A DNA stretch of 33,008 bases from Candidatus Aenigmatarchaeota archaeon (GCA_021163205.1 JAGGXF010000018.1:1-33008), one strand, 5' to 3'; counted from the first letter of the stretch, positions 8,451 through 18,619 are shown. Notes: a model not told the origin generated them from the letters alone. Translations and numbers: made by a program.

Positions 8451-8798
8451 ATGGGAAAAATAGCTGTTATAAGACTTCGCGGTTCGATAAACACAAAGAA
8501 AGAGATCAGGGACACTTTCAAACTTTTGGGTTTGAAAAGGGTAAACTCTCTTATAATCGTAGACTCAGAAGATAAATCAAAAATGGGAATGATCAAGAAG
8601 GTAAAGGATTTTGTGACGTGGGGAGAGCTATCAGAAGAAACGGAAAATCTAATAAAAGAAAAGAAAGGAGCAGATAAAAAGGTTTACAGGCTGTCCCCTG
8701 CTCGTGGAGGTATAAAAGGTATAAAAAGAAATTGGCCAAAGGGTTCTATAGGATATCGTGGAGAAAAGATAAACGATTTGATAAAGAAGATGCTTTGA
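8451..8798 (+). CDS. rpl30: 50S ribosomal protein uL30 (L30); ORF open from 8442
   Basis: IAVIRLRGSINTKKEIRDTFKLLGLKRVNSLIIVD is L30. Confidence 0.9.
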   Translation: MGKIAVIRLRGSINTKKEIRDTFKLLGLKRVNSLIIVDSEDKSKMGMIKKVKDFVTWGELSEETENLIKEKKGADKKVYRLSPARGGIKGIKRNWPKGSIGYRGEKINDLIKKML

Positions 8799-8808
8799 GT
8801 GTGTCTAT

Positions 8809-9279
8809 ATGGGAAAGAAAAAAGTTAAAAAAGTTAGAAAGCTTCGTGGCTCCAAAACGCATGGCTATGGCTCAAAGAAGAAGCACAGAGGCAAGGGGAG
8901 CCGCGGAGGTCGAGGATATGCGGGTTCTAGCAAACATAGACGTAGCTATATCGTGAAATATGAAAAAAATCATTTTTATCATAAAAAACTTAAGCCAAAG
9001 AGAAAGCTGAAAACAATAAATGTTTCAGACCTTGGAGAATTGTTGAGAGAAGGACAGAAAAAGATTAACTTGATTGAGCTTGGCTATGAAAAGCTCTTGG
9101 GTAGTGGAACAGCTCCGAAAGAAATTGTTGTTGTGGTTGGTAAATGCACAGCAAAAGCTAGAGAAAAAATAGAATCAGCCGGAGGAAAAGTAATCATAGC
9201 TGAAAAAACGAGTAGGAAAAAACAAGAAAAAAATCCCACAGAGGAAGCTGCTGGTAAAGAGTTTGAAAAATCTGAATGA
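8809..9279 (+). CDS. rpl15: 50S ribosomal protein uL15 (L15)
   Basis: KVRKLRGSKTHGYGSKKKHRGKGSRGGRGYAG is archaeal L15. Confidence 0.93.
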   Translation: MGKKKVKKVRKLRGSKTHGYGSKKKHRGKGSRGGRGYAGSSKHRRSYIVKYEKNHFYHKKLKPKRKLKTINVSDLGELLREGQKKINLIELGYEKLLGSGTAPKEIVVVVGKCTAKAREKIESAGGKVIIAEKTSRKKQEKNPTEEAAGKEFEKSE

Positions 9280-9347
9280 GGGTTGTGAAAAGTTAGACCA
9301 AGAAAACGCGATAAATTATCGATAAAATTAGACAGCTGGTGTGGTAA

Positions 9348-10862
9348 GTGTTTGAAAACTTGATCAACTATCTGCCCGGTGTGAGTAGCCCGACAAAAAG
9401 ACTCACGTTCAAAGACCGTTTGAAGTGGACAGGGTTAGTTCTACTGATGTTTCTAGTTCTAGGCCAGATTAAAGTTTTTGGTGTCAAAGAGGAAGCTCTT
9501 GCGAGATTTGGAATATTGGAGCAGATAATGGCATCTACAATGGGTTCTCTGATAACGCTCGGTATTGGACCTATAGTCACAGCCTCCATTATTTTACAGT
9601 TGCTTGTCGGGTCGGGAATTATTTCTTGGAATCTTCAGAGCGAAGAAGGTCGAGCAAGGTTTCAAGGAACACAAAAGTTGCTAGCAATTCTGTTTTGTAT
9701 ATTCGAAGCGTACGCCTATGTAGCATTCGGTGCCATACCTGCTAAATCAGCCACACTTATGCCGATTGTTATTGCACAAATAGCGTTTGGTGGTTTTATC
9801 ATACTTTTAATGGATGAGGTTGTCTCAAAGTGGGGTATAGGTTCTGGAATATCTCTTTTCATCGCAGCTGGTGTTACAAAAAGAATTTTTGTTTCAGCAC
9901 TTAATCCTCTTGTTCCAACAGGTTCAGAACTCCCGTCTGGTTTGATTCCTCAATTCATTTCATATCTTGGTCTTGGTCTCATAAAGAATGCCGTACTTAC
10001 ATTGCTTCCCATACTTGCCACGATATTAGTTTTTGTCATAGTTGTCTATGTGCAAGACATAAAGGTTGAGATACCGCTTGCATTTGGTTCTTTCAGCGGG
10101 TTTGGTAGAAGATGGCCACTGAAATTTATCTATACGAGCAACATACCAGTTATATTGACAGCTGCTCTGCTCGCCAATCTTCATATGATTGGCTCGATGA
10201 CTGCAAAAACTGTTCATGAAGGAGTGAGGTGCGGCATTCTTGGCTGTGTCAATTCCAACGGGACTTTCACATCCGGTGTTCTTTACTATTTATCAGCTCC
10301 AAGGGGCGTACCTCAAATACAGATATTTTTCCTTGTATTCGCCACTGTTGTATTTCTCGGCATTCTCTCTTCTGTGTTTCTAGTCAAGAAAAAATACAAA
10401 GAAATAATAGTCACTTCTATTATTCTTGGTTTTCTTTTGGCACTCTTCATTGATATGTTTTTTGTTGGACTGCCTGATGTAACATCGGTCATAAGAGCGC
10501 TCACATACCTACTCTTTATGATGATAGGTGCGACCATATTCTCTGTGTTCTGGGTCGAAACAAGCGGCATGGATGCACACTCTGTCGCTGAGCAAATAAA
10601 GAGCATAGGTATGCAGGTGCCTGGCTTTCGTCGCGATCCTAGAATTGTCGAAAAGGTTTTATCTAGGTATATTATGCCGTTGGCTGTGATGGGTGCTTTG
10701 TTTGTCGGGCTTGTTGCTGCCCTCGCAGACTTTACAGGTGCGCTAGGCACAGGAACAGGAATATTACTTACCGTGATGATTATTTACAACTTTTATGAGC
10801 AAATCAGCATGCGTTATATGGAAGATATGAACCCGATGGTCAGGAAGTTCTTTGAGAAATAG
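9348..10862 (+). CDS. secY: Preprotein translocase subunit SecY/Sec61alpha
   Basis: KDRLKWTGLVLLMFLVLGQIKVFG, GIGPIVTASIILQLLVGSGII, multiple TM segments; canonical position after L15. Confidence 0.97.
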   Translation: MFENLINYLPGVSSPTKRLTFKDRLKWTGLVLLMFLVLGQIKVFGVKEEALARFGILEQIMASTMGSLITLGIGPIVTASIILQLLVGSGIISWNLQSEEGRARFQGTQKLLAILFCIFEAYAYVAFGAIPAKSATLMPIVIAQIAFGGFIILLMDEVVSKWGIGSGISLFIAAGVTKRIFVSALNPLVPTGSELPSGLIPQFISYLGLGLIKNAVLTLLPILATILVFVIVVYVQDIKVEIPLAFGSFSGFGRRWPLKFIYTSNIPVILTAALLANLHMIGSMTAKTVHEGVRCGILGCVNSNGTFTSGVLYYLSAPRGVPQIQIFFLVFATVVFLGILSSVFLVKKKYKEIIVTSIILGFLLALFIDMFFVGLPDVTSVIRALTYLLFMMIGATIFSVFWVETSGMDAHSVAEQIKSIGMQVPGFRRDPRIVEKVLSRYIMPLAVMGALFVGLVAALADFTGALGTGTGILLTVMIIYNFYEQISMRYMEDMNPMVRKFFEK

Positions 10863-10914
10863 ACTCGGAAAACGGTCAGATGGTTGGTTATTGATCGATG
10901 ATTTTTAAGGTGTT

Positions 10915-12282
10915 GTGGTGTTAGGGCTAAAAGATGTAAGTAATCGTGTATTAGAGGCAAGATACGCTGTCCGTGGCCCAATTGTGAGAAGAGCGCAAGA
11001 GCTTCAGAAGCGAGGCAAGGAAATTATCTGGTGTAATATCGGTAATCCGCAGGCGCTCAAGCAAGAGCCGCTAACATATATCAGGCAGATTCTCTCTTTG
11101 GTAGAGTATCCTGATTTATTGAATGACAAACACGTTGATGAAATCTTTCCTAGCGACGTAATAGAAAAGGCGAGATTTATTATAGCTCATAGTAAGCACG
11201 GTCTTGGTGCTTATACAGTCAGCCAGGGCTTTGAATTTGTTAGGGATGCTGTTTCTAAGTTTATCACTAAAAGAGACGATATTACCGCAAGGGCCGAAGA
11301 TATATATCTGACAGACGGCGCAAGTCAAGGCGCTCAATTCGTTTTGAGCATGTTAATAGCAAATCCAAACGATGGGGTCATGATACCTATTCCTCAGTAT
11401 CCACTTTATTCTGCTCTCATCTCTTTGCTGGGTGGTAAGCAAGTTAATTATTTTCTTGATGAAGATAACGACTGGCAGCTTAGTCAAGCGTCTTTGGAAC
11501 AGTCCATAAAAGATGCAAAACAAAAAGGTATAAACACGAAGGCAATTGTTGTTATTAATCCAGGAAATCCTACCGGTGCGGTGCTTGACCATGAAAATAT
11601 TGAAATGATAATCGAGTTTGCAAGGGAGCATAATCTTTCTATAATTGCTGATGAGGTTTATCAGGAAAACATCTACGATAACGAAAAGAAATTCATATCT
11701 TTTGCAAAAGTGATGTGCGAGTTAGATGTGCGAGACGTTTCGTTGTTTAGTTTGCATAGCGCTTCTAAAGGTTATTTGGGTGAATGCGGACAACGGGCAG
11801 GTTATCTTGAGGTTAGAAACATACCCACCAACGTTAATAATGAGCTTTTGAAGTTGCGCTCAATTGGTCTCTGCTCAAATGCAGCAGGTCAGATTATTCT
11901 CTATCTCATGGTTAATCCACCCAAAAAGGGGGATGAGTCTTATGAACTTTTCACAAAAGAAAAAAGTGGCATACTGAACTCGCTAAAGAGGAAGGCGCAC
12001 CTGTTAAGCAAAGGGTTGGACAGTGTTGATGGTATTGAGTGCAAGACTCCATCAGGAGCAATGTATGTTTTTCCGAGGATAGATCTACCTGATAAAAAGA
12101 CAGATAGCGACTATTGTCTGTCTCTTCTAGAGTCAACCGGTGTTTGTGTTGTTCCTGGGAGCGGTTTTGGTCAACTTCCAGGCACTTGGCATTTTAGGGC
12201 AACATTTCTACCGCCAGAAGACCAGATCAAACAAGTCGTCGAGAAAATAGAGGATTTTCATACGAAGTATACGAATGTCTGA
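10915..12282 (+). CDS. Class I/II PLP aminotransferase, alanine-aminotransferase-like
   Basis: EARYAVRGPIVRRAQELQKRGKEIIWCNIGNPQALKQEPLTYIRQIL resembles GPT-type alanine aminotransferases. NPGNPTGAV, ADEVYQENIY and SASKGYLGECG match PLP-fold motifs. Confidence 0.9.
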   Translation: MVLGLKDVSNRVLEARYAVRGPIVRRAQELQKRGKEIIWCNIGNPQALKQEPLTYIRQILSLVEYPDLLNDKHVDEIFPSDVIEKARFIIAHSKHGLGAYTVSQGFEFVRDAVSKFITKRDDITARAEDIYLTDGASQGAQFVLSMLIANPNDGVMIPIPQYPLYSALISLLGGKQVNYFLDEDNDWQLSQASLEQSIKDAKQKGINTKAIVVINPGNPTGAVLDHENIEMIIEFAREHNLSIIADEVYQENIYDNEKKFISFAKVMCELDVRDVSLFSLHSASKGYLGECGQRAGYLEVRNIPTNVNNELLKLRSIGLCSNAAGQIILYLMVNPPKKGDESYELFTKEKSGILNSLKRKAHLLSKGLDSVDGIECKTPSGAMYVFPRIDLPDKKTDSDYCLSLLESTGVCVVPGSGFGQLPGTWHFRATFLPPEDQIKQVVEKIEDFHTKYTNV

Positions 12283-12438
12283 TGCAGCATGCCTGTCCAT
12301 ACCCTAATAACACAGAATAACAGAAAAATATTATGCAAGTTTATATTGCTAAAACATTTATTTTCACAAGTCATGCCATAACACACAAGCTAAACCATCT
12401 AAAATAAATTTTATATTCTCGCCCGAGTAATTAAGATT

Positions 12439-12864
12439 ATGGTTTTATTGCTACGTGGGGGGCGCAAAGGGCAGATAGCTGTCGAATATATAATAATGGT
12501 AGGATTTCTCATGACCTTATCTCTGCCGATCATATCGCTTTTTCTTGAATATTCGCGCGGATCACAGGACATCATAATAACTACGCAGGCTTATAATGCT
12601 GCCAGAAAGATTGTTGATACAGCTGAAACTGTTTATTCATACGGGGAGCCTTCTAAGTTGCAGATTAAAGTTTTTTTCCCTTCCAGAATAGAAAGTATAT
12701 TGCTCAGAGACAAAGAGATTACGTTTAGAATTCGAACATCGGGTGGTGTGACAGATGTTGTTGTTTACACAATTACAAATCTCACGGGGTCGCTCTCCAC
12801 ATTAGAAGGTACGCATGTTATCACTGTTGAAGCTAAAGATAATTGTATACAAATATCTGAATGA
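12439..12864 (+). CDS. Type IV pilin-like protein with class III signal peptide
   Basis: N-terminal GRKGQIAVEYIIMVGFLMTLSLPIISLFL: basic residues, KGQ cleavage-like site, hydrophobic helix with E at +5. Confidence 0.8.
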   Translation: MVLLLRGGRKGQIAVEYIIMVGFLMTLSLPIISLFLEYSRGSQDIIITTQAYNAARKIVDTAETVYSYGEPSKLQIKVFFPSRIESILLRDKEITFRIRTSGGVTDVVVYTITNLTGSLSTLEGTHVITVEAKDNCIQISE

Positions 12865-13307
12865 TACTTATGCAACGAGATATACGAGAACGTACACAAA
12901 CAATTTTAGAGATGAAGGTCGAAACAAAGGCGCAGTCTACGATAGAGTTTGTCTTGTTAACGATGGTGCTATTTCTATTTTTTGTCTTTTTTTTATCATT
13001 CTCGTCTACTCAGCTTATAAATACCGCTAGGCAACATGAGTTTGATTTGCTAAAAAAGAATGTAGAAATAGTTGGCAATGAAGTTGCTTTGGCAGCATCA
13101 CAAAAGGACGGGTACGAAAGAAACTTTTCTATAGCAGAGACGATAGCAGGTTCTTCTTATGACATAACACAAAATGGGAAGAGCCTCATGTTTAGCACGG
13201 ATGATTATAGTTATAGTATTAATTTGGCTGTTGAAATAAACGGAACCATTCAGAAAGGGGAGAATCGGATAAGAAAATCCAATGGTGTTGTGTATGTTAA
13301 CAAATAA
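12861..13307 (+). CDS. Type IV pilin/pseudopilin-like protein
   Basis: ETKAQSTIEFVLLTMVLFLFFVFFLSFSS class III-like signal; overlaps the preceding gene by 4 nt. Confidence 0.75.
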   Translation: MILMQRDIRERTQTILEMKVETKAQSTIEFVLLTMVLFLFFVFFLSFSSTQLINTARQHEFDLLKKNVEIVGNEVALAASQKDGYERNFSIAETIAGSSYDITQNGKSLMFSTDDYSYSINLAVEINGTIQKGENRIRKSNGVVYVNK

Positions 13308-13809
13308 TTTTTTAACAATCTTTTCTAGAAATTCGAGAAAGGCACAAAGCTGGACAATGGATTTTCTGATAGCGGTCATAATATTTTCTATATTCTTGCT
13401 TGTGTTTCGCGCAGTTTCATCCGCTTCAATAGAGCATACTTACACACAAAAAGTCATAGAAGCCGGGGCAATTAGAATATCTGAGAGTCTTCTCACGCGG
13501 GGCTCGCCGCCCAACTGGACTCGGGATTCATACAATGCCATTGGACTGCTTGGAAGTGACGGCCAGCTTGATGAAAGAAAGCTCAACGAAACCCTGCACC
13601 TGCCAATGGAAGATATAAGAAAAGAATTTTCACAGCCCTCATACTTTTACTTCTATGTTGAAGATATGAATGGTGTGGTTGTGAAGGTCGACGGAACGGA
13701 GTTTAAAATTGGTGATGAGCCGACAAACTATAATAATCTTATAAGTGTCCAAAGGATAGTAGGTTATAAAGGAGATCCTGTTAAGCTTGTGGTTCAAACA
13801 TGGAGTTGA
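13282..13809 (+). CDS. Pseudopilin-like membrane-anchored protein
   Basis: RNSRKAQSWTMDFLIAVIIFSIFLLVFRAV N-terminal hydrophobic helix after a basic segment; overlaps neighbours. Confidence 0.7.
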   Translation: MVLCMLTNNFLTIFSRNSRKAQSWTMDFLIAVIIFSIFLLVFRAVSSASIEHTYTQKVIEAGAIRISESLLTRGSPPNWTRDSYNAIGLLGSDGQLDERKLNETLHLPMEDIRKEFSQPSYFYFYVEDMNGVVVKVDGTEFKIGDEPTNYNNLISVQRIVGYKGDPVKLVVQTWS

Positions 13810-15626
13810 TGAGCTTGTGGTGTAGATCAAAAGGTTTCATATTTACTATGGATGCCTTGATAGGGGTCAGCATACTTGTTCTCACCATGGTGCTCCTCTT
13901 TCAATTGCACACAACTCCGTCCCACACAGAGCAAACGAGGTTTTTTGTTAGGGATACGATAAATACACTTGCGTCTATCAAAGTCAGCGAGTCCAACAAT
14001 CCCTATGTTCTTGATCTTATGTCTGCCGGTCTAATAAGCAATCCAAACAACACAATACTTGAACAAATCGGTGAGTTCTGGGCCAATGGAGACCAGGATC
14101 TGGCCAAGAATCTGTCAAAGGAATTCCTAGATGACATTCTCCCTGATGAATATGGATATGGTATGTGGATAGACGATGACATGATTTACAACAATTCAGT
14201 TCCCGAAAAATCTCAGCGAGTCATTTATCAGCGAGTAGTTTCTGGTATAAAAAAAGGCAGACCAAAGGAGGGATACCTTGGCCGTGCATGGGCAACGAAA
14301 ATGCAAAAAAACAATACATTGATTGTCAAGGGAGATGTTATAACAAGCAGTGTTCGGAGATGGTGGGGAGGTAACAATGGAAACAAAGTTAACATAACAT
14401 ACGATATGGACATACCGGCAGGCGCCACGCTTATTGATTCATACTGGTTTATAGAATCTGCTTGGACAGATAACAACATTGACGCATATATAAATGATGT
14501 GCACGTGGGTGGCGGGACTGGTGGCGCGCTTTTTACAAATCTTAATTCATATTTGCATGACGGCCACAACGCCTTAACAGTTGTGGGAAGCTATGGAAGT
14601 GGTGGAAATGAGGCTGGCGATGACGGTGCATCGCATTTTGTTCTGAATTATTCAATAGAAAAGATGAACACGCTGGAAAATCTGGAGCGAAAATATTTTG
14701 CCCAAGTTGTTTCGCATTGTTCAATAAGATACAAGAAACCTATTTTTGTTCTTGGTGATATAAACTCGTTGTTTGTTAACATGAGCATAATCGCGACAAC
14801 AGCAGAGCTGCGTATTGCTTACAGGGGTACAGAGTATGATGTGTCTCAAAAGAATGTGGTTGACAACAATGTTTATTGGACAGACAATGAGATCAAGTCA
14901 GCTCTCAATAGCGTTGGGATAACCTATGAGAATCTTAGTAATGAGTATTTCTGGTTTGTTGTGGATGTAGACACATATCACAGCAGAGAAAACTATGGCG
15001 CTGAAAGAAAGATTTTCAACACTTCCTATGTCGAAATAAAGTTTTCGACGACAAAAAATCTTTACGGTAACATAGACTTAACAAAGGTTGTTCCAATTGA
15101 TTCTTACTCCGACAGCGCAGGAGGCAGTTTTAGTCAGTTTTATAGGAACCTGGGCTGGCGTTTTGATTCTCCTGGAAACGCGACCTCACTTGCGCTGGAC
15201 TCTCAACTGGCTTGGTTGTATTACACTGGCACCAACCCATCACAAATAGCATCCGCCAATTCTATAGTATTATATCAACATCCTCCGGACCCGCTGATAC
15301 ATGAATTTGCACGCTTCGGCTATGTGAATAAGACAGGAGAGATTGTAGCAGGGACAAACACATATAATTTAAGTTTCGGCTACGGATATTATATCAACCC
15401 GTTTAACTCCTTGGTGGACTATACGTTTCTCATACCTTCGCAAGTTGGATATGGCGAAACATTTTCAACAGAGAGTGATGCAAAAGATGATGCTATTAAT
15501 AGATTGAAGACGCTTCTTGGTCCTTATGTGTCAGCAACTGAAATACAGACAAGTGCTTCGAGCGTCGGTAGAGTGCCTACTTTGTGGGGACCATCTCTTG
15601 TGGAAGTGAGGATATGGAGACAATGA
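13800..15626 (+). CDS. Large pseudopilin-like or exported surface protein (608 aa)
   Basis: WCRSKGFIFTMDALIGVSILVLTMVLLF pilin-like N-terminus followed by a long hydrophilic extracellular-type region rich in NxS/T sequons. Confidence 0.7.
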   Translation: MELMSLWCRSKGFIFTMDALIGVSILVLTMVLLFQLHTTPSHTEQTRFFVRDTINTLASIKVSESNNPYVLDLMSAGLISNPNNTILEQIGEFWANGDQDLAKNLSKEFLDDILPDEYGYGMWIDDDMIYNNSVPEKSQRVIYQRVVSGIKKGRPKEGYLGRAWATKMQKNNTLIVKGDVITSSVRRWWGGNNGNKVNITYDMDIPAGATLIDSYWFIESAWTDNNIDAYINDVHVGGGTGGALFTNLNSYLHDGHNALTVVGSYGSGGNEAGDDGASHFVLNYSIEKMNTLENLERKYFAQVVSHCSIRYKKPIFVLGDINSLFVNMSIIATTAELRIAYRGTEYDVSQKNVVDNNVYWTDNEIKSALNSVGITYENLSNEYFWFVVDVDTYHSRENYGAERKIFNTSYVEIKFSTTKNLYGNIDLTKVVPIDSYSDSAGGSFSQFYRNLGWRFDSPGNATSLALDSQLAWLYYTGTNPSQIASANSIVLYQHPPDPLIHEFARFGYVNKTGEIVAGTNTYNLSFGYGYYINPFNSLVDYTFLIPSQVGYGETFSTESDAKDDAINRLKTLLGPYVSATEIQTSASSVGRVPTLWGPSLVEVRIWRQ

Positions 15627-16870
15627 TAACTAGAGAAATGGCTGAAGGAAGAATTTTAGATGGGGTAAGAAGCAGAAAAAATAAATCATCTAGCAAAGGT
15701 ATATTTTTCAGTATGATTGCAGTTCTGCTGGCAGCTGTTCTTATGACATATATGATGCAAAGCAATGAATACGAACGACATGATATTGTCAATATTCGTG
15801 TCAACGCATTGAATAGTTTTCTAGACGATGCCGAGAAGGACATTCAGAGGGCTGTTTACATATCCGCATTTCGTGCTCTCACAACACTCATAGATGATAT
15901 GATTCAAAGAGGGTCGTACTCTGATAATGTCACGGGCAACATAGAAGAGTTGATGATCAATGGTGAACTAGACGGCGTGAAAAAGCCTGTCATGGAAAAT
16001 TCTACACTAACTGAATGGGACCGCAGATTGTCTGACCTTGCAAAGCTTATCGGAGCCAATTTTTCTGTATCTTTTGGTTCTATGTCGGTAAATCAGTCAA
16101 GTCCTTGGACAATAGATATCTACGTGGACGCCACCATAAATCTAAGAGATCAGAGAGGCATGGCATCTTGGCACTACAACAAGTCCTTGCATACCGCTGT
16201 TGACATATCAGGCTTTGAGGACCCAACCTTTGCAATAGAAACATATGCAAAGGTGCATAGAGTAATAAGCAAAACGCCATATGATAATTTTACAACACTC
16301 CTGAAGACAGGTTCTTCCGGATCGTCTTATGTCTACGGGCATGTTGTATATGTGGCGACAGAGGCAGAGGCTAGTGCACTTGCGAATAAGTCCACAACAA
16401 TTCTGGCGGCAGAAGATATGAGCACTTGGCAATCCTCTTTACTCAACCAATTTTTAGGGTTGGTATCAGAAGATTTTCCAAGCAACATAACAACAGCCTA
16501 CATCAAAGTTTCGGATTATTCTGGTTTGCCTTCCAATATACTCTTAGACGGCGACGGGAAGAAGATATGGAATATAGAAAACCTGAGAGACCACTACTAC
16601 CATCCTTACTACAAGGCATCTCCAGATGCTCCATCATTCCTACAGCGGTTGGCCGGAAATTTTTCATCTTCGCCATATGGCATAGAATCACTCGTGGATA
16701 AGGATGAAATCAGCAGCGCGGGTATCGCTGTTTTAAATAATGCGACCAATATAGATTATTTGTACTGGTCAGGCACAGCGGGTGATGAGCAAATCAAAGG
16801 CATGCCAGACTCATTCCTGCTCGACAACGAGCACCTGGACGATTATGATTGTGGGAGTATAACGAGATAG
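15614..16870 (+). CDS. Membrane-anchored exported protein of the pseudopilin operon; ORF open from 15584
   Basis: SRKNKSSSKGIFFSMIAVLLAAVLMTYMM N-terminal TM helix; large NxS/T-containing ectodomain; overlaps the preceding gene. Confidence 0.65.
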   Translation: METMITREMAEGRILDGVRSRKNKSSSKGIFFSMIAVLLAAVLMTYMMQSNEYERHDIVNIRVNALNSFLDDAEKDIQRAVYISAFRALTTLIDDMIQRGSYSDNVTGNIEELMINGELDGVKKPVMENSTLTEWDRRLSDLAKLIGANFSVSFGSMSVNQSSPWTIDIYVDATINLRDQRGMASWHYNKSLHTAVDISGFEDPTFAIETYAKVHRVISKTPYDNFTTLLKTGSSGSSYVYGHVVYVATEAEASALANKSTTILAAEDMSTWQSSLLNQFLGLVSEDFPSNITTAYIKVSDYSGLPSNILLDGDGKKIWNIENLRDHYYHPYYKASPDAPSFLQRLAGNFSSSPYGIESLVDKDEISSAGIAVLNNATNIDYLYWSGTAGDEQIKGMPDSFLLDNEHLDDYDCGSITR

Positions 16871-16880
16871 GAGAGAAAAA

Positions 16881-17306
16881 ATGAACGAAGAAAAGAGAAG
16901 ACCTCTTGTCGGTGTTGGCGTACTGATTATTAGGAATGGTAAGGTTCTTCTCGGTAAGCGTAAAGGTTCGCATGGTGAGGGAGCATGGTGTTTGCCTGGC
17001 GGACACCTCGAATATGGAGAATCGTTTGAGAATGCTGCAAAGCGAGAAGTTTTTGAAGAAACAGGATTGAAAATAGACGGATTAGAAGTTATATCTGTCA
17101 GTAATGATATTATGTATGGAAAGCATTATGTTACTATAGGGCTTAAACCAGCTCTCGTAGAAGGCGATGTTAAGTTAAAAGAGCATGACAAGGCCGAGGA
17201 ATGGGACTGGTTTGAGTTTGATGCACTACCAGAACCGCTTTTCGTTGCCAGCGAGCGCATCATCAAAAATTATCTCGCAAGGAGGATGTATAAGAAATAT
17301 GGCTGA
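16881..17306 (+). CDS. NUDIX hydrolase
   Basis: Nudix box GHLEYGESFENAAKREVFEETGL, preceded by WCLPGG. Confidence 0.95.
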   Translation: MNEEKRRPLVGVGVLIIRNGKVLLGKRKGSHGEGAWCLPGGHLEYGESFENAAKREVFEETGLKIDGLEVISVSNDIMYGKHYVTIGLKPALVEGDVKLKEHDKAEEWDWFEFDALPEPLFVASERIIKNYLARRMYKKYG

Positions 17307-17447
17307 AAAAGACACCGTAAGTTTTTTAGCTCTTTTTAGCTCTTCTTAGGTTATGTTTAAATCTTCGTCTTTTTCTGAACCAAAAAGAAATTATTTCCTA
17401 CATGATTTTATCACATCTTCCGAGAGAGTCAGTTCTATCTAGACAAA

Positions 17448-17460
17448 TTATTTATATAAG
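17448..17460 (+). promoter_or_regulatory. Archaeal TATA box for the HTH/coiled-coil gene
   Basis: TTATTTATATAAG lies ~25 nt upstream of ATG 17480, implying a leaderless or near-leaderless transcript. Confidence 0.6.
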
Positions 17461-17479
17461 GCTCTTGCAATATATTATC

Positions 17480-18619
17480 ATGGCTGTTATTCAGACCGCT
17501 GTGGACAAACTAGTCAAACTTGTCAAAGAAAGAGGGAAGATAAGCATACCCGAGGCTGCCAAAACTTTGGGCGTTTCAGAATCTGTGATAGAGGAATGGG
17601 CTTCTTTTCTCCAGGAGCAAGGCATACTTGGTGTTGAATACAGACTTGCAACTGGTTATTTAGTCGGTAAAAAATTAACTGAAAAAGAAAAAGTCCAGAA
17701 GTTAAAGCAGTTTAAGGAGACACAAGACCTATTCACGGTGCGCGCAGAAACTATGCTTGAAAAACTGGAAAAACATTCCAAGGTCATAGATGATATCGAA
17801 GCAGAGTTCTCAAAATTGAAAAAAACTATAGATACGACAAAGATATCGAAAGAGCTTAAGACTTTATACGATGCGGAAAAAGAACGTGAGGATATAAAAC
17901 GGCGTGTGGCAGCTCTCGAACAAAAAATAAAAAGCAACATTGAAGACATTCACAAACAACTTATAAACGAGCATAAGAAATACGAAAACATTCTCAGCAA
18001 GAGAAAAGAAATAGACAAGTATCTGGAGATAAAACACGAAAGATTAAGTCTTTTGAGAAGCAGAGAGAGAAGCATTGAAGAAAGGATTAAAAAACTTTCA
18101 GAGAGCTTGCAAAAAATAAAGAATACAATTAAAAATGAAAACCAGGAATTTTCCGAGATAAAGGAAAGATATAATCAGCTGGACAAGTTGGAGAAAAAGC
18201 TTTCTGAAAATATTGAGAGGCATAAGAAAACAATCCTTGAGCTTGAAAATATGGCTGAAAAAAAAGACAAAGAAATAATAAATGCTCAAAAAGAAATAGT
18301 GAAGAAGGTGAAAAATGCGGAGAAAAATCTTAAAAAAGAGTTACAGAAGGGAGAGACCAAATACAAGAAAATTGAAAGAGTGTTCAAAGTTAAAGCAAAA
18401 ATAGATCAACTACTCGAAGAGCTTGAGAAAGAAAAGAGTGAAATGGAGAAGGACCTTCGGTATATAATAAAAACTGCAAAGGCGTTCAAGTCGTCTTTCA
18501 GATTGCCTCTCGAGAAGAACATTGTTATATTGAATAAAAAAATGAAAAAAGTCGAAAAAACTAACAAACTTTTCAGGCAAAAAAGCCAGAGATTGTTAAA
18601 GCTTATGAAGAGCTTGTAG
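17480..18619 (+). CDS. N-terminal HTH plus long coiled-coil protein; track start at 17402 is probably too early
   Basis: AVDKLVKLVKERGKISIPEAAKTLGVSESVIEEWASFLQEQGIL looks like a winged-HTH. The rest is Lys/Glu-rich heptad-like coiled coil. Confidence 0.75.
   Translation: MAVIQTAVDKLVKLVKERGKISIPEAAKTLGVSESVIEEWASFLQEQGILGVEYRLATGYLVGKKLTEKEKVQKLKQFKETQDLFTVRAETMLEKLEKHSKVIDDIEAEFSKLKKTIDTTKISKELKTLYDAEKEREDIKRRVAALEQKIKSNIEDIHKQLINEHKKYENILSKRKEIDKYLEIKHERLSLLRSRERSIEERIKKLSESLQKIKNTIKNENQEFSEIKERYNQLDKLEKKLSENIERHKKTILELENMAEKKDKEIINAQKEIVKKVKNAEKNLKKELQKGETKYKKIERVFKVKAKIDQLLEELEKEKSEMEKDLRYIIKTAKAFKSSFRLPLEKNIVILNKKMKKVEKTNKLFRQKSQRLLKLMKSL

Noticed and set aside
13098-13379. Minus-strand ORF opposite pseudopilin genes
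   Set aside because: No Shine-Dalgarno or family; the plus-strand genes overlap coherently and have signal peptides.
17309-17350. Short direct repeat TAGCTCTTTTTAGCTCTTCTT
   Set aside because: Most simply a T-rich archaeal terminator region after the NUDIX gene; too short to call a separate element.
17402-17479. 5' part of ORF 17402-18619 as coding
   Set aside because: It overlaps a clear TATA box (TTTATATAAG) and the conserved-looking protein begins at ATG 17480.
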